DNA from: VAZQ01 sp963817015
GTDB taxonomy: Bacteria; Pseudomonadota; Alphaproteobacteria; Rhizobiales; Xanthobacteraceae
DNA: 64,000 nt
Assembly (NCBI GenBank): GCA_963817015.1
Contig: CAWFMV010000009.1
Coordinates: 62,001-126,000 of the forward strand
Reading direction: 5' to 3'
Part shown: in pieces, positions 44,231-55,664 of the stretch
Numbering within the stretch: the first letter of the stretch is position 1
How the letters are laid out: every line of letters begins with the position of its first letter
Notes under the pieces: generated by a model
Told to the model about the DNA's origin: nothing
Database searches by the model: none
Seen by the model: the letters and a program-made list of their open reading frames with translations, nothing else
Translations under genes and position numbers: made by a program

Positions 44231-44465
44231 GGTGCCGGAGATTGGTGGGCGCGAGCCGATCGTCGTCGACGTGGTGGCGGGCGAAAGCTACTGGTGGTGC
44301 TGCTGCGGTCGCTCCAAGAGCCAGCCGTTCTGCGATGGCTCGCATGAGGGCCACGGCTTCGAGCCGATGGAATGGAAGGCGACGCGGAACCGCCCGATGC
44401 AGTTCTGCACCTGCAAGCGAACCAAGTCGCCGCCATTCTGCGACGACAGCCATGAGGATCTGTGA
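44223..44465 (+). CDS. Double CDGSH iron-sulfur domain protein
   Basis: This 80-residue protein has two CDGSH-type boxes. The first (CCCGRSKSQPFCDGSHEG, about residues 25-42) is canonical, with three Cys and one His as 2Fe-2S ligands. The second, CTCKRTKSPPFCDDSHEDL (residues 62-80), has CDD for CDG. Tandem CDGSH proteins (MitoNEET/Miner2 relatives) bind two 2Fe-2S clusters and are redox or cluster-transfer proteins. It overlaps the upstream gene by eight bases and glyS follows its stop directly (TGAGTG). Its place inside the glycyl-tRNA synthetase operon is unusual to me. Confidence 0.9.
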   Translation: MVEVPEIGGREPIVVDVVAGESYWWCCCGRSKSQPFCDGSHEGHGFEPMEWKATRNRPMQFCTCKRTKSPPFCDDSHEDL

Positions 44466-46190
44466 GTGCCTGATCTTCTGATCGAGCTTCTTTCCGAGGA
44501 AATCCCGGCGCGCATGCAGGCGCGGGCGGCCGATGACTTGCGCAAGCTCGTGACCGACAAGCTCGCCGGTGCCGGGCTCGGCTACGAGGGCGCCAAAGCA
44601 TTTGCGACGCCGCGACGGCTCGCGCTTGCGGTGGCGGGACTTCCCGCGCGCCAGCCCGATGTGCGTGAGGAGAAGAAGGGCCCGCGCGTCGGCGCGCCCG
44701 AGGGCGCAATCCAGGGCTTCCTCAAGGCATCCGGCCTCAAATCGATCAAGGACGCCAAGGTCGAGAAGGACGCCAAGAAGGGCGACTTCTACGTCGCGGT
44801 GATCGAGAAGAAGGGCCGTACCGCGATCGAGGTGATCGCCGAGATCGTGCCCGAGGTGGTGAAGACCTTCCCGTGGCCGAAATCGATGCGCTGGGGCGAG
44901 CGCTCCGCGAAGCCTGGCGCGCTAGGCTGGGTGCGGCCGCTGCAGTCAATCGTCGCGACCTTCGGCCCTGAGACCGAGGAGCCCGAGATCGTGCTATTCG
45001 CGGTCGACGGCATCACGTCGGGCAACGAGACCCGCGGGCATCGTTTTCTTGCGCCCGCTAAGTTCAAAGTGAAGCGGCTCGACGACTATGCGACGCGACT
45101 CGAAGCCGCCAAGGTCGTGCTTGATCCCGAGCGGCGCAAGCGGATGATCCTCACCGACGCGAAGAACCTCGCCTTCGCGCAGGGCTATGAGCTGGTCGAG
45201 GACGAGGGGTTGCTTGCTGAAGTCGCCGGCCTGGTCGAATGGCCGGTGGTGCTGATGGGCTCATTTGATGAAGCGTTCCTGGCGATTCCGGACGAGGTGA
45301 TCCGCGCCACCATCCGCAACAACCAGAAATGCTTCGTGCTGCGCGATCCTGCGACCGCGAAGCTCGTCAACAAATTCATCCTGGTTGCCAACACCGAAGC
45401 CACCGATGGCGGCAACGCGATCGTGGCCGGCAACGAGCGTGTCATCCGGGCGCGTTTGTCGGATGCGAAGTTTTTCTACGAAACCGATTTGAAGACGCGG
45501 CTTGAAGATCGGCTGCCGCGCTTTGAGCAGATCGTTTTCCACGAGAAGCTCGGCACCCAGGCACAGCGCATCGCCCGTATCGAAAGCCTGGCCGGGCACA
45601 TCGCCAAACTCATCGATGCTGATATTGCGAAGACGGAACGCGCCGCAAGACTCTGCAAGACTGACCTTTTGACCGAGGTCGTCGGCGAGTTTCCCGAGCT
45701 GCAGGGGCTGATGGGCCGTTACTACGCGGAAGCGCAGGCCGAGGATGAAGCGGTCGCGCACGCGTGCGAGGATCACTATCGGCCGAAGGGGCCGGATGAT
45801 CTTGTACCGGCGGACAAGGTGTCGGTTGCAGTCGCGCTTGCTGACAAGCTCGACACGCTGGTGAGTTTCTGGGCGATCGACGAGAAGCCAACCGGATCGA
45901 AAGACCCGTACGCGCTGCGGAGAGCGGCGCTGGGTGTAATAAGGGTGATATTGGACAATCAGCTGCGGTTGAGTTTGCTCCCAATATTTTGGAGCCATTT
46001 CGACTTACTTTCCAAGCCAATCGATGCAACGTTTGTTGCATTCGACCTTCTCTCATTCATCACTGATCGCCTGAAGGTTCAGCTTCGAGAAACAGGGGCC
46101 CGACACGATCTTGTGGATGCAGTAATTTCGGTAGGACAAATTGTCTACCACGGTTCAAAGGGCGAACTTGAACTCGACCTCTCCCCTTAA
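44466..46190 (+). CDS. glyS: Glycyl-tRNA synthetase beta subunit, N-terminal and central part (gene broken near 3' end)
   Basis: The gene starts at GTG 44466 directly after the CDGSH stop. It reads LLIELLSEEIPARMQARAADDL, then KTFPWPKSMRWGERS, GHRFLAPAKF and YALRRAALGVIRVILDNQLRL, normal GlyS up to ARHDLVDAV at about 46125. Beyond it the frame continues into ISVGQIVYHGSKGELELDLSP and stops at 46190, 574 residues in all, whereas GlyS is about 700. The remaining C-terminal part continues in another frame from about 46220. From 45936 the gene uses AT-ending codons (ATA, GTA, CGA, CTT, TTA) and hand-counted GC is 45-53%, versus about 58% nearby and higher earlier in the gene. See Findings. Confidence 0.85.
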   Translation: MPDLLIELLSEEIPARMQARAADDLRKLVTDKLAGAGLGYEGAKAFATPRRLALAVAGLPARQPDVREEKKGPRVGAPEGAIQGFLKASGLKSIKDAKVEKDAKKGDFYVAVIEKKGRTAIEVIAEIVPEVVKTFPWPKSMRWGERSAKPGALGWVRPLQSIVATFGPETEEPEIVLFAVDGITSGNETRGHRFLAPAKFKVKRLDDYATRLEAAKVVLDPERRKRMILTDAKNLAFAQGYELVEDEGLLAEVAGLVEWPVVLMGSFDEAFLAIPDEVIRATIRNNQKCFVLRDPATAKLVNKFILVANTEATDGGNAIVAGNERVIRARLSDAKFFYETDLKTRLEDRLPRFEQIVFHEKLGTQAQRIARIESLAGHIAKLIDADIAKTERAARLCKTDLLTEVVGEFPELQGLMGRYYAEAQAEDEAVAHACEDHYRPKGPDDLVPADKVSVAVALADKLDTLVSFWAIDEKPTGSKDPYALRRAALGVIRVILDNQLRLSLLPIFWSHFDLLSKPIDATFVAFDLLSFITDRLKVQLRETGARHDLVDAVISVGQIVYHGSKGELELDLSP

Positions 46191-46653
46191 TCGCGAGCTG
46201 TTCAAGAGTTACACTAACGACGTGCTGCTGCTTATTGTTCGCCGTGTCGAAGCGCTCGGTCAATTTCTCGATACCGATGACGGCAAGAATCTGCACGCCG
46301 GCTACAAGCGCGCGACCAACATCATCCGGATCGAGGAGAAGAAGGACGGGCGTGAGTATGTCGGGCGGCCCGATCCTTCGCTCTATCGTCAAGATGAGGA
46401 ATGGGCACTCGCGAAGGCGATTGACGCCACCAAGAATGAAGCAGCGAGCGCAGTGAAGGCGGAGGATTTTGCTGCCGCCATGCGGGCCATGGCGAAGCTG
46501 CGTCCGCATGTCGACGCCTTCTTCGACAAGGTGACTGTCAACGTTGCCGACGGTGCCGACAAGGCAAAGCTGCGCGAGAACCGCCTCAAGCTCCTCAACG
46601 AGATCCGCGACGCCACGCGCACAGTGGCGGACTTCTCCAAGATAGAAGGCTAA
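46141..46653 (+). CDS. glyS: Glycyl-tRNA synthetase beta subunit, C-terminal anticodon-binding part (separate frame)
   Basis: This frame holds the rest of GlyS, starting clearly at VLLLIVRRVEALGQFLDTDDGKNLHAG and ending with MRAMAKLRPHVDAFFDKV, LRENRLKLLNEIRDATR and VADFSKIEG, the DALR-type anticodon-binding domain. The frame opens at TTG 46141, but reading before 46220 has no GlyS likeness; GTG 46222 is a possible start with no ribosome site. Between the last matching residue of the first frame (~46125) and the first here (~46220) lie about 95 bases where relatives have about 25. Confidence 0.75.
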   Translation: MSTTVQRANLNSTSPLNRELFKSYTNDVLLLIVRRVEALGQFLDTDDGKNLHAGYKRATNIIRIEEKKDGREYVGRPDPSLYRQDEEWALAKAIDATKNEAASAVKAEDFAAAMRAMAKLRPHVDAFFDKVTVNVADGADKAKLRENRLKLLNEIRDATRTVADFSKIEG

Positions 46654-46872
46654 CGGCTACAGGTTGTGTTTCAACCGGGGAATCCCGTTGAGCGGGCTGG
46701 TGTCCGCACTTTTGCTTACCTTAAGGCCCCTTTGGGCGTGCATGCGCCGCCGCCAAAGTCTATCTTGTGCATAGCAGCAATCTGCCTGATTCAATCTTTG
46801 ACAATTGTGGAACTTCGCAGCCGTTGTCACGTCCATAGTTGTTAACAAGCCCGAGCAATCGCAAGCATTCTC
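46654..46872 (+). promoter_or_regulatory. ppdK promoter region, no gene seen
   Basis: This 219-base gap between glyS and ppdK is locally AT-rich (46770-46872) as expected for a promoter. I see no clear operator. The GGGG-rich stretch at 46677 could form a weak hairpin as a glyS terminator. Confidence 0.35.
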
Positions 46873-49668
<2,796 letters not shown>

Positions 49669-49757
49669 CGCGCGTTCGCGTCGAAAGTTGGAGTATTCGG
49701 CGAACAGCCGCCATGGTAGCGTGACAACAAGGCCGCGAAGAGCCTGACGAGGGGATA

Positions 49758-52022
49758 ATGGCTGAGGATGGTAAGCCGGCCATGTCGCCGGCAGGGGCTG
49801 TGCCGGATCCACGTTTGGCATCGCAAGGACTGGCATCACAAGGCGCGATCTCCGACGAGGCGTTGCGCAAGGCCGAGGAGTTCGTCGAGCAGGAAGAGGG
49901 TGCGGCGAACCGCCTGGTCGGCTGGGCGGGTATCGTCGTTACGCTGATCGCCGGCGTGATGACGTTGTTTCACCTCTACGCTGCCTACGACATCGTGCCG
50001 ACGCAGCCGCTGCGCTACACGCATGTCGCCTTCGTCATGATGCTGGCCTTCTTGCTGTTCCCCCTGGCGGCGCGTTTCCGCAATCGCATTCAGGTGTGGG
50101 ACGTGGTGGCGGCGGCGGCCTCCGTCGCGATCCTCATCTATGCCATTTGGGGCGGCGAGGACTTCACCGACCGTGCCACGACCCCGACTCAGCTCGACGT
50201 CGCTCTCGGCGTGATCTTCATCGTGCTTCTACTGGAAGCCACGCGGCGCACATCCGGCTGGATCATGCCGGTGGTCGCGATTCTGTTCATCGCCTACGCG
50301 ATGCTGGGTCCCTATCTGCCGCCGCCCTGGACGCATCGCGGCTATACCTTCTCGCGGCTGGTTGGCCATCTCTTCATCACGCTTGAAGGCATCTTCGGCG
50401 TGGCGGTCGACGTCTCATCCTCGCTCATCATCCTGTTCACAATCTATGGCGCGTTCCTGCAGCATTCCGGCGCCGGCAAGTTCTTCATCGATTTCTCGCT
50501 CGCCTTGATGGGCGGCAAGCCGAACAGCGCCGGCCGCACCGTGGTGCTGTCATCGTTCCTGCTCGGCGGGCCGTCGGGCTCTGGCGTTGCCACGACGGTG
50601 ACCATCGGTGCCGTCGCCTATCCGATGATGGAGCGCGCCCGCTACGAGAAGAACGCAGCCGGAGGCTTGCTGGCAGCTGGCGGGCTTGGAGCGATCCTAT
50701 CGCCGCCAGTCCTCGGTGCTGCCGCCTTCCTGATCGCCGAGTTTCTGAAGATCAGCTATCTCGACGTGATCTGGATGGCGACGATCCCGACTTGCCTCTA
50801 CTACCTCTCGCTCTTGTTCATGGTCGAGCTCGACGCCAAGCGCTTCGGCGCTCAGACCGTGCCCTATGACACGTCGCTGTCGCTTGGGCAGATGATCGTG
50901 CGCTATGGATTCCACTTCACATCGCTGGTCGCGGTCATCGTCTTCATGGTTATCGGCTACTCGCCGATGCTCGCAGTATTCTATTCGACCTTCCTGTGCT
51001 TCTTCCTGAGCGCGATGACGCCTGAGACGACGCTTGGGCCGCGCCGGTTGCTGATTGCTCTGCTGATCGTGAGTCTCGTGGGCTCACTGCTGCTTGCGAT
51101 ACCCGCCATCAGGACGTCGATTGTTTCGGATGCATTCCTGTCGTACTTCCCGGCGTTGCTGCTTGTGCTGCTGGGAGTACTGGGGATCGCCGGCCTCACG
51201 CGCTACGGCCGTGAGCGGGTCGCGGGCTCTGAAAAGCTCACACGCTCGCTGGCCGATGGCTCGATCAGCGTGCTCAATGCGGCGACAACCTGCGCGGCGG
51301 CTGGCATCATCGTTGGCGTCGTCACGTTGACGGGGCTTGGGCTGAAATTCTCCTCGATCGTGCTCGACTATGCGGGTGGGAGCCTGCTGCTCACCGCCAT
51401 CTACACGGCCCTCGTTGTCTGGATCGTCGGCCTCGCGGTGCCGGTGACCGCCTCATACATCATCTGCGCAGTGATCTGCGCGCCCGCGCTCAAGGATCTC
51501 GGTGTGCCCGACTATGCGGCGCACATGTTCATCTTCTACTATGCCGTGCTCTCGGAAGTGTCGCCGCCGACCGCGCTGTCGCCGTTCGCGGCGGCTGCGA
51601 TCACGGGCGGCGATCCCTACAAGACCACAATGCAGGCCTGGAAGTATACGCTGCCGGCGTTCCTGGTTCCGTTCGTGTTCGTGCTCGACCCGCAGGGCGT
51701 CGGCTTGTTGATGAAGATTCCCAAGGACGGGTCGGTGTGGGATATCATCATCATCACCTTGAAAACCGCGGCCGGCCTTGGCGCGCTTGCTGCTGCAGCG
51801 CAAAACTGGGCCCTGCGACAGAACACCGCGATTGAGCGCGTTCTTTGGCTTCTCGCCGGGCTCCTGCTGGTGTTCCCGAGCCTCTTGGAAGCCTTGGCTG
51901 AGCGTTTGTCCGGCTACGACGTGCCCCACCCGGCACCGCTCGGTCTGGCGATTGCGGTGGCTTTGCTGCTAAAACAATACCTGACGCAGGTCGGCGGGGC
52001 TGCGACCGCACGCGGTCCGTGA
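49758..52022 (+). CDS. TRAP transporter fused small-large permease (4TM/12TM)
   Basis: This 754-residue protein fuses the DctQ-like (4 TM) and DctM-like (12 TM) parts, as usual for the TAXI subclass. It carries SSFLLGGPSGSGVATTVTIGAVAYPMMERARYEKNAAGGLLAAGGLGAILSPPVLGAAAFLIAEFL and VSPPTALSPFAAAAITGGDPYKTTMQAWKYTLPAFLVPF. The N-terminal 50 residues are hydrophilic and include the near repeat LASQG LASQG. The transporter uses a sodium or proton gradient. A TAXI binding protein and a small membrane protein follow; the substrate is unknown. Confidence 0.95.
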   Translation: MAEDGKPAMSPAGAVPDPRLASQGLASQGAISDEALRKAEEFVEQEEGAANRLVGWAGIVVTLIAGVMTLFHLYAAYDIVPTQPLRYTHVAFVMMLAFLLFPLAARFRNRIQVWDVVAAAASVAILIYAIWGGEDFTDRATTPTQLDVALGVIFIVLLLEATRRTSGWIMPVVAILFIAYAMLGPYLPPPWTHRGYTFSRLVGHLFITLEGIFGVAVDVSSSLIILFTIYGAFLQHSGAGKFFIDFSLALMGGKPNSAGRTVVLSSFLLGGPSGSGVATTVTIGAVAYPMMERARYEKNAAGGLLAAGGLGAILSPPVLGAAAFLIAEFLKISYLDVIWMATIPTCLYYLSLLFMVELDAKRFGAQTVPYDTSLSLGQMIVRYGFHFTSLVAVIVFMVIGYSPMLAVFYSTFLCFFLSAMTPETTLGPRRLLIALLIVSLVGSLLLAIPAIRTSIVSDAFLSYFPALLLVLLGVLGIAGLTRYGRERVAGSEKLTRSLADGSISVLNAATTCAAAGIIVGVVTLTGLGLKFSSIVLDYAGGSLLLTAIYTALVVWIVGLAVPVTASYIICAVICAPALKDLGVPDYAAHMFIFYYAVLSEVSPPTALSPFAAAAITGGDPYKTTMQAWKYTLPAFLVPFVFVLDPQGVGLLMKIPKDGSVWDIIIITLKTAAGLGALAAAAQNWALRQNTAIERVLWLLAGLLLVFPSLLEALAERLSGYDVPHPAPLGLAIAVALLLKQYLTQVGGAATARGP

Positions 52023-52047
52023 ACAAGTGACCCAAGGGAGATCCAAG

Positions 52048-53016
52048 ATGAGGCAGCAAGCTATAAGCGCGATGCTGGCAATTGCAGTTGCGGCTTCATT
52101 GGTCGCTGGTGCGACGCACGCGCAGCAGAAAACAATCGCGATCGGCACTGGCGGAACCGGCGGCGTTTATTATCCGCTCGGCGGCGGCCTTGCCAATGTG
52201 TTGTCGAAAAATCTGCCGGGCTATCAGGCGACCGCCGAGGTGACCGGTGGCTCAGTCGACAATCTCAAACTGATCGGCAGCGGACAGAGCGAGATCGGCT
52301 TCTCGATGGTGGATGCCGCGCTCGACGCCTTCAAGGGCGAGGACAAGTTCCGAGGCGCCAAGGTCCCGGTGCGCACCCTGATGGTGCTCTATCCGAACCG
52401 CATGCATGTGGTGACGATCGAAGGAACCGGCATCGAGAAGATCTCCGACCTCAAGGGCAAACGCGTGTCGACCGGCTCACCCGGCAGCGCCACCGAAGTG
52501 ATGGCGTTCCGTGTGATCGAGGCGGCCGGCCTCGACAAGGATAAGGACATGCGCCGCGAGCGGCTCGGCGCGGCTGAGTCAGTGAACGCCATCAAGGACC
52601 GAAAGATCGATGCGTTCTTCTGGGTTGGCGGCTTGCCTACCGCTGCAGTGACCGATCTCGGCGCGACGCCCGGCGTCAAGATCAAGCTGGTCGATCACGC
52701 CGACGTGGTCGAGAAGATGAACGCAAAGTACGGGGCGCTCTATGTCCGCGACGTGATCCCGGCCAAGACCTATCCGGGGCAGGAGAAGGACAACCCGCAA
52801 TCGACCGTATGGAACATCCTGGTCACCAACGACAAGATGAGCGACGACGTTGCTTACAAGGTCGCCAAGATCATTTTCGATCACAAGGCCGAGCTGGTGT
52901 CCGTACACTCGGAAGCGGCGAACATCGATTACAAGTATCAGGTCAAGACCAATTCGCCGGTTCCTTGGCATCCCGGCGCACTGAAGTACTTCGCGGAGCA
53001 GGGCGTGAAGATGTGA
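52048..53016 (+). CDS. TAXI family TRAP solute-binding protein
   Basis: This 322-residue binding protein has a signal peptide (AISAMLAIAVAASLVAGATHAQ). TAXI features: IAIGTGGTGGVYYPLGGGLANVLSKNLPGYQATAEVTGGSVDNLKL, VSTGSPGSATEVMAFRVIEAAGL and FWVGGLPTAAVTDLG. The family probably binds small carboxylates such as glutamate. The ATG at 52048 follows AAGGGAG; the longer frame start at 52027 is discarded. It begins 25 bases after its permease gene, one operon. Confidence 0.94.
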   Translation: MRQQAISAMLAIAVAASLVAGATHAQQKTIAIGTGGTGGVYYPLGGGLANVLSKNLPGYQATAEVTGGSVDNLKLIGSGQSEIGFSMVDAALDAFKGEDKFRGAKVPVRTLMVLYPNRMHVVTIEGTGIEKISDLKGKRVSTGSPGSATEVMAFRVIEAAGLDKDKDMRRERLGAAESVNAIKDRKIDAFFWVGGLPTAAVTDLGATPGVKIKLVDHADVVEKMNAKYGALYVRDVIPAKTYPGQEKDNPQSTVWNILVTNDKMSDDVAYKVAKIIFDHKAELVSVHSEAANIDYKYQVKTNSPVPWHPGALKYFAEQGVKM

Positions 53017-53037
53017 AGGCTAGCGCTGGCGCTATTC

Positions 53038-53328
53038 ATGGCCAAGCTGCGGAGTGCGTGGTACGGCCTCGTGATGGCAGGCGGCTTGGGCTTCGGTCTC
53101 ATCGGCGAGCGGCGACCGTTCGGGAACGATACGCTCGCGCATCCGCTGGTCGTATACTTTGCGGCTGTTGCGGTCGGCCTTCTGATCCTGCGCGTCGTGC
53201 TGGCCCGGCCGGTGCCGGAGGTGATCCCTGAGCGCGTGCTGGTTGCTGGATGCCTGAGCGGCGTGGCCGCGTTCCTTGTGGGAAACTTCGTCAGTGCCCA
53301 CATGGTAGGCGGCCTGATGCCACAATGA
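53038..53328 (+). CDS. Small membrane protein (96 residues) downstream of the TRAP-TAXI genes
   Basis: Two or three hydrophobic helices (WYGLVMAGGLGFGLIG, HPLVVYFAAVAVGLLILRVVLA, VLVAGCLSGVAAFLVGNFVSAH). A short gap containing TAGCGCTGGCGCTA, a small inverted repeat, separates it from the binding protein gene. No named family is recognised; its position suggests an accessory role for the transporter. The rest of the gap to 53554 shows nothing clear. Confidence 0.7.
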   Translation: MAKLRSAWYGLVMAGGLGFGLIGERRPFGNDTLAHPLVVYFAAVAVGLLILRVVLARPVPEVIPERVLVAGCLSGVAAFLVGNFVSAHMVGGLMPQ

Positions 53329-53554
53329 CTCGCGCCGCTACAATACCTGCCGGCGCGTAGGTATTTTTGAACCAGTCTCTAAAGGCTAGTAAGCCAGGAA
53401 ATTTGCGCCATCTGTCAGCGCCACAACGCCTCAATACAGCCATTAACGCGATCGCAAGGTTAATCAGGCAACAAGTTATCCGTCGCATTTGTGCCATGTA
53501 AGCGCCTTCTGCCGACGAGAGTATTGTTGTGTAGGGTTGCGTGAGCAGGGGTGG

Positions 53555-55048
53555 ATGGGTGTATCGCGTAACGGGCCGAGGGGTGGCTTTGTAGCGCCCT
53601 TCGGCCTTGGCATTGTGGCTCTTGTCCTGATACCGAGGGAGGTCGGCTATCAGGAGCTTGCCGCGCTGATTGCGCGGCAAGTGCCTGTCGTTGAGCGCAG
53701 TCAGGGCGGCAACTTTGTCTCGTCGCTCGGCCCCATTCAAGTTGCCAGCCTCACCTTGCCCCAGCCAGTTGGTACGGCGCTGCCGCCGTCGCTGCACTAC
53801 GCCTTGTCCGGGCTCGATCCTGCGAACGCCGACATCACGAGTTCGATTCGTGAGCGAATGCTGCGCGACGTTGCGATCGAGATGGAGCCGGGCATGTCGG
53901 CTGCGCTTACCATTGATCGCAAGCTCAAGGGTGATCGGCTCGACGCGAAGCCCGCCGAGATCGCGGCGCTGCAGTCGACGTCGGGCCGCAAGGGCGATCG
54001 ATGGGATATCCGCACGCAGCTGCCAGCTCAGCCGTCAGCCCCGCCGGTTGCCGAAGCTGCTCCGTCTGAGCCACAGACGAGCTACACGCTCGCCGCTGTC
54101 GATCCGAGTGCTATTGTCGTGTCGCCGCCGAATGCTGCCAAGGTGCCACCGATTGTCGTTGAGACTCCCGAGCCGCACGATGAGTTTTTCGACGCGGTCG
54201 ATCAGCTGGTGCCGGGCTTCGTGCCCCACGACGAGCTCGATCCGAAATCGCGCGTCGCGCGGCTCTATTTTGGTGCTGGCCCCATGGGACAGAGCCTGGG
54301 AAACCTGGCGCCCTGGGGGGAGGGCGAAGCGCCAAACGTCGAGACTTTGCCGGTCGCGGTCGATCCGGATGCCAGGGTCGCGGCGTTGCTGCCCGATCTG
54401 CCGGAAGCTTCCGTCAGCAAGCAGGACAAGCTTGAGGCGCGCGGGAGGCCCAACGAGACCGTGGCCACGAAGGAAGCCGAGCCGAGGGGCGGTGAAACGA
54501 TCGCTGCCAAGGGTGAGGTCACGGGCGCCGACCGGCGCCCAATGACGCCCGCCGAGAGCCTCAAGCTCGAAGGGACCGGTCGAGCCAAGGCCGAAAAATG
54601 TCTTGCCGACGCGATCTATTTCGAGGCGCGCGGCGAGCCCGTGCGTGGTCAGATCGCGGTTGCCCAGGTGGTGTTGAATCGCGTGTTCTCGGGCAAATAT
54701 CCAAACACGGTCTGCGGTGTTGTCTATCAGAACGCCCATCGGCGTCTCGCCTGTCAGTTCACGTTTGCCTGTGACGGCATCCGGGATGTGGTGAAGGAGC
54801 CGGACGCCATGGAGCGCGCCAAGAAGATTGCCGCCGAGACGCTCGACGGAAAGCTGTGGCTGCCTGAGGTTGGCAAGGCGACGCACTACCACGCATACTG
54901 GGTGCGTCCGGGCTGGGTGCGCGAGATGACCAAGCTGCACAAGCTCGGTGTCCATACCTTCTACCGGCCACGGGCCTGGGGCGATGGCCACGATGCTCCG
55001 ACCTGGGGCGATCCGGAAACGACAGCGGCGATCGCCAAGCAGCTGTAG
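53555..55048 (+). CDS. SleB-like cell wall hydrolase (Hydrolase_2 domain)
   Basis: This 497-residue protein has a hydrophobic N-terminal anchor (FVAPFGLGIVALVLI) and a long low-complexity middle, rich in Pro, Ala, Glu and Val, without known domains. The C-terminal SleB-type catalytic domain reads KCLADAIYFEARGEPVRGQIAVAQVVLNRVFSGKYPNTVCGVVYQN ... CQFTFACDG, including the catalytic Glu. The family cleaves peptidoglycan (spore cortex lytic SleB) but is widespread in non-spore formers. The ATG at 53555 is chosen; GTG/ATG starts further upstream exist. A repeat element lies downstream. Confidence 0.88.
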   Translation: MGVSRNGPRGGFVAPFGLGIVALVLIPREVGYQELAALIARQVPVVERSQGGNFVSSLGPIQVASLTLPQPVGTALPPSLHYALSGLDPANADITSSIRERMLRDVAIEMEPGMSAALTIDRKLKGDRLDAKPAEIAALQSTSGRKGDRWDIRTQLPAQPSAPPVAEAAPSEPQTSYTLAAVDPSAIVVSPPNAAKVPPIVVETPEPHDEFFDAVDQLVPGFVPHDELDPKSRVARLYFGAGPMGQSLGNLAPWGEGEAPNVETLPVAVDPDARVAALLPDLPEASVSKQDKLEARGRPNETVATKEAEPRGGETIAAKGEVTGADRRPMTPAESLKLEGTGRAKAEKCLADAIYFEARGEPVRGQIAVAQVVLNRVFSGKYPNTVCGVVYQNAHRRLACQFTFACDGIRDVVKEPDAMERAKKIAAETLDGKLWLPEVGKATHYHAYWVRPGWVREMTKLHKLGVHTFYRPRAWGDGHDAPTWGDPETTAAIAKQL

Positions 55049-55059
55049 GCAACAACTGG

Positions 55060-55224
55060 CTAGTGTCCCGATTCCGAAGTTCGCATCATTCTGCGGCACT
55101 CTCGTTTGCGAACTTCGGAATCGAAGGACGCTAGTAACTTATTGATCTAGTGTGGCTTTGGTTCAGAAGTCCGCATCTCGGACTCGCGGCAAGAATGATG
55201 CGGACTTCTGAACCGCCACACTAG
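55060..55224 (+). repeat. Two-hairpin CTAG-bounded repeat element, copy C
   Basis: Half 1 (55060-55134) and half 2 (55147-55224) are each bounded by CTAG. Half 1 pairs GATTCCGAAGTTCGCA with TGCGAACTTCGGAATC; half 2 pairs GGTTCAGAAGTCCGCATC with GATGCGGACTTCTGAACC. A 12-base AT-rich linker joins them. The element fills the region between the SleB-like gene and the dioxygenase-like gene and encodes no protein. Confidence 0.85.
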
Positions 55225-55286
55225 TTGCCTGCCACTTGATCTTGCAGGGAGCAGGACTACGTTCATCGAACCGACAGGAGTGTTCG

Positions 55287-55652
55287 ATGCAGCAAGCGGC
55301 TCCCCCGGTCGATCCAGCCATTATCAGCGACTACCACGCGCACATTTATTATGACCCGGCGACCACGCGCGAGCGGGCGGAACGACTGCGCCAGCGGGTG
55401 GGGGAGGCATTTCCGGAGGCGAGGATCGGCCGCTGGCATGATGAGCTCGTAGGTCCGCATCTCAAGTCCATGTACCAGGTCGCGTTTCCGCGCTCCCTGT
55501 TGGCCTCATTCCTGCCGTGGCTTCTGCTCAACCGGGATGGCTTGACGGTTCTCGTGCATCCGGAAACTGGCAACGCCTATGCCGATCACACCGAGCATGC
55601 CGCCTGGCTCGGCGGCGTGCTGCCGCTCAAGGCCGAAGCGCTGCTCGAATAG
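55287..55652 (+). CDS. DOPA 4,5-dioxygenase family protein
   Basis: This 121-residue protein opens DYHAHIYYDPATTRERAERLRQRVGE, followed by FPEARIGRWHDELVGPHLKSMYQVAFP and VLVHPETGNAYADHTEHAAWLG, the pattern of the DOPA dioxygenase family with conserved His residues. Relatives cleave catechol-like rings or have unknown activity. The ATG at 55287 has AGGAG spaced six bases. It converges on the peptidase gene. Substrate unknown. Confidence 0.9.
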   Translation: MQQAAPPVDPAIISDYHAHIYYDPATTRERAERLRQRVGEAFPEARIGRWHDELVGPHLKSMYQVAFPRSLLASFLPWLLLNRDGLTVLVHPETGNAYADHTEHAAWLGGVLPLKAEALLE

Positions 55653-55664
55653 GCGACGCGACGG

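Noticed and set aside
46126..46220. Intein or intron in glyS
   Set aside because: The extra segment is only about 70 bases, far too short, and has no splice-like motifs or frame-preserving structure.
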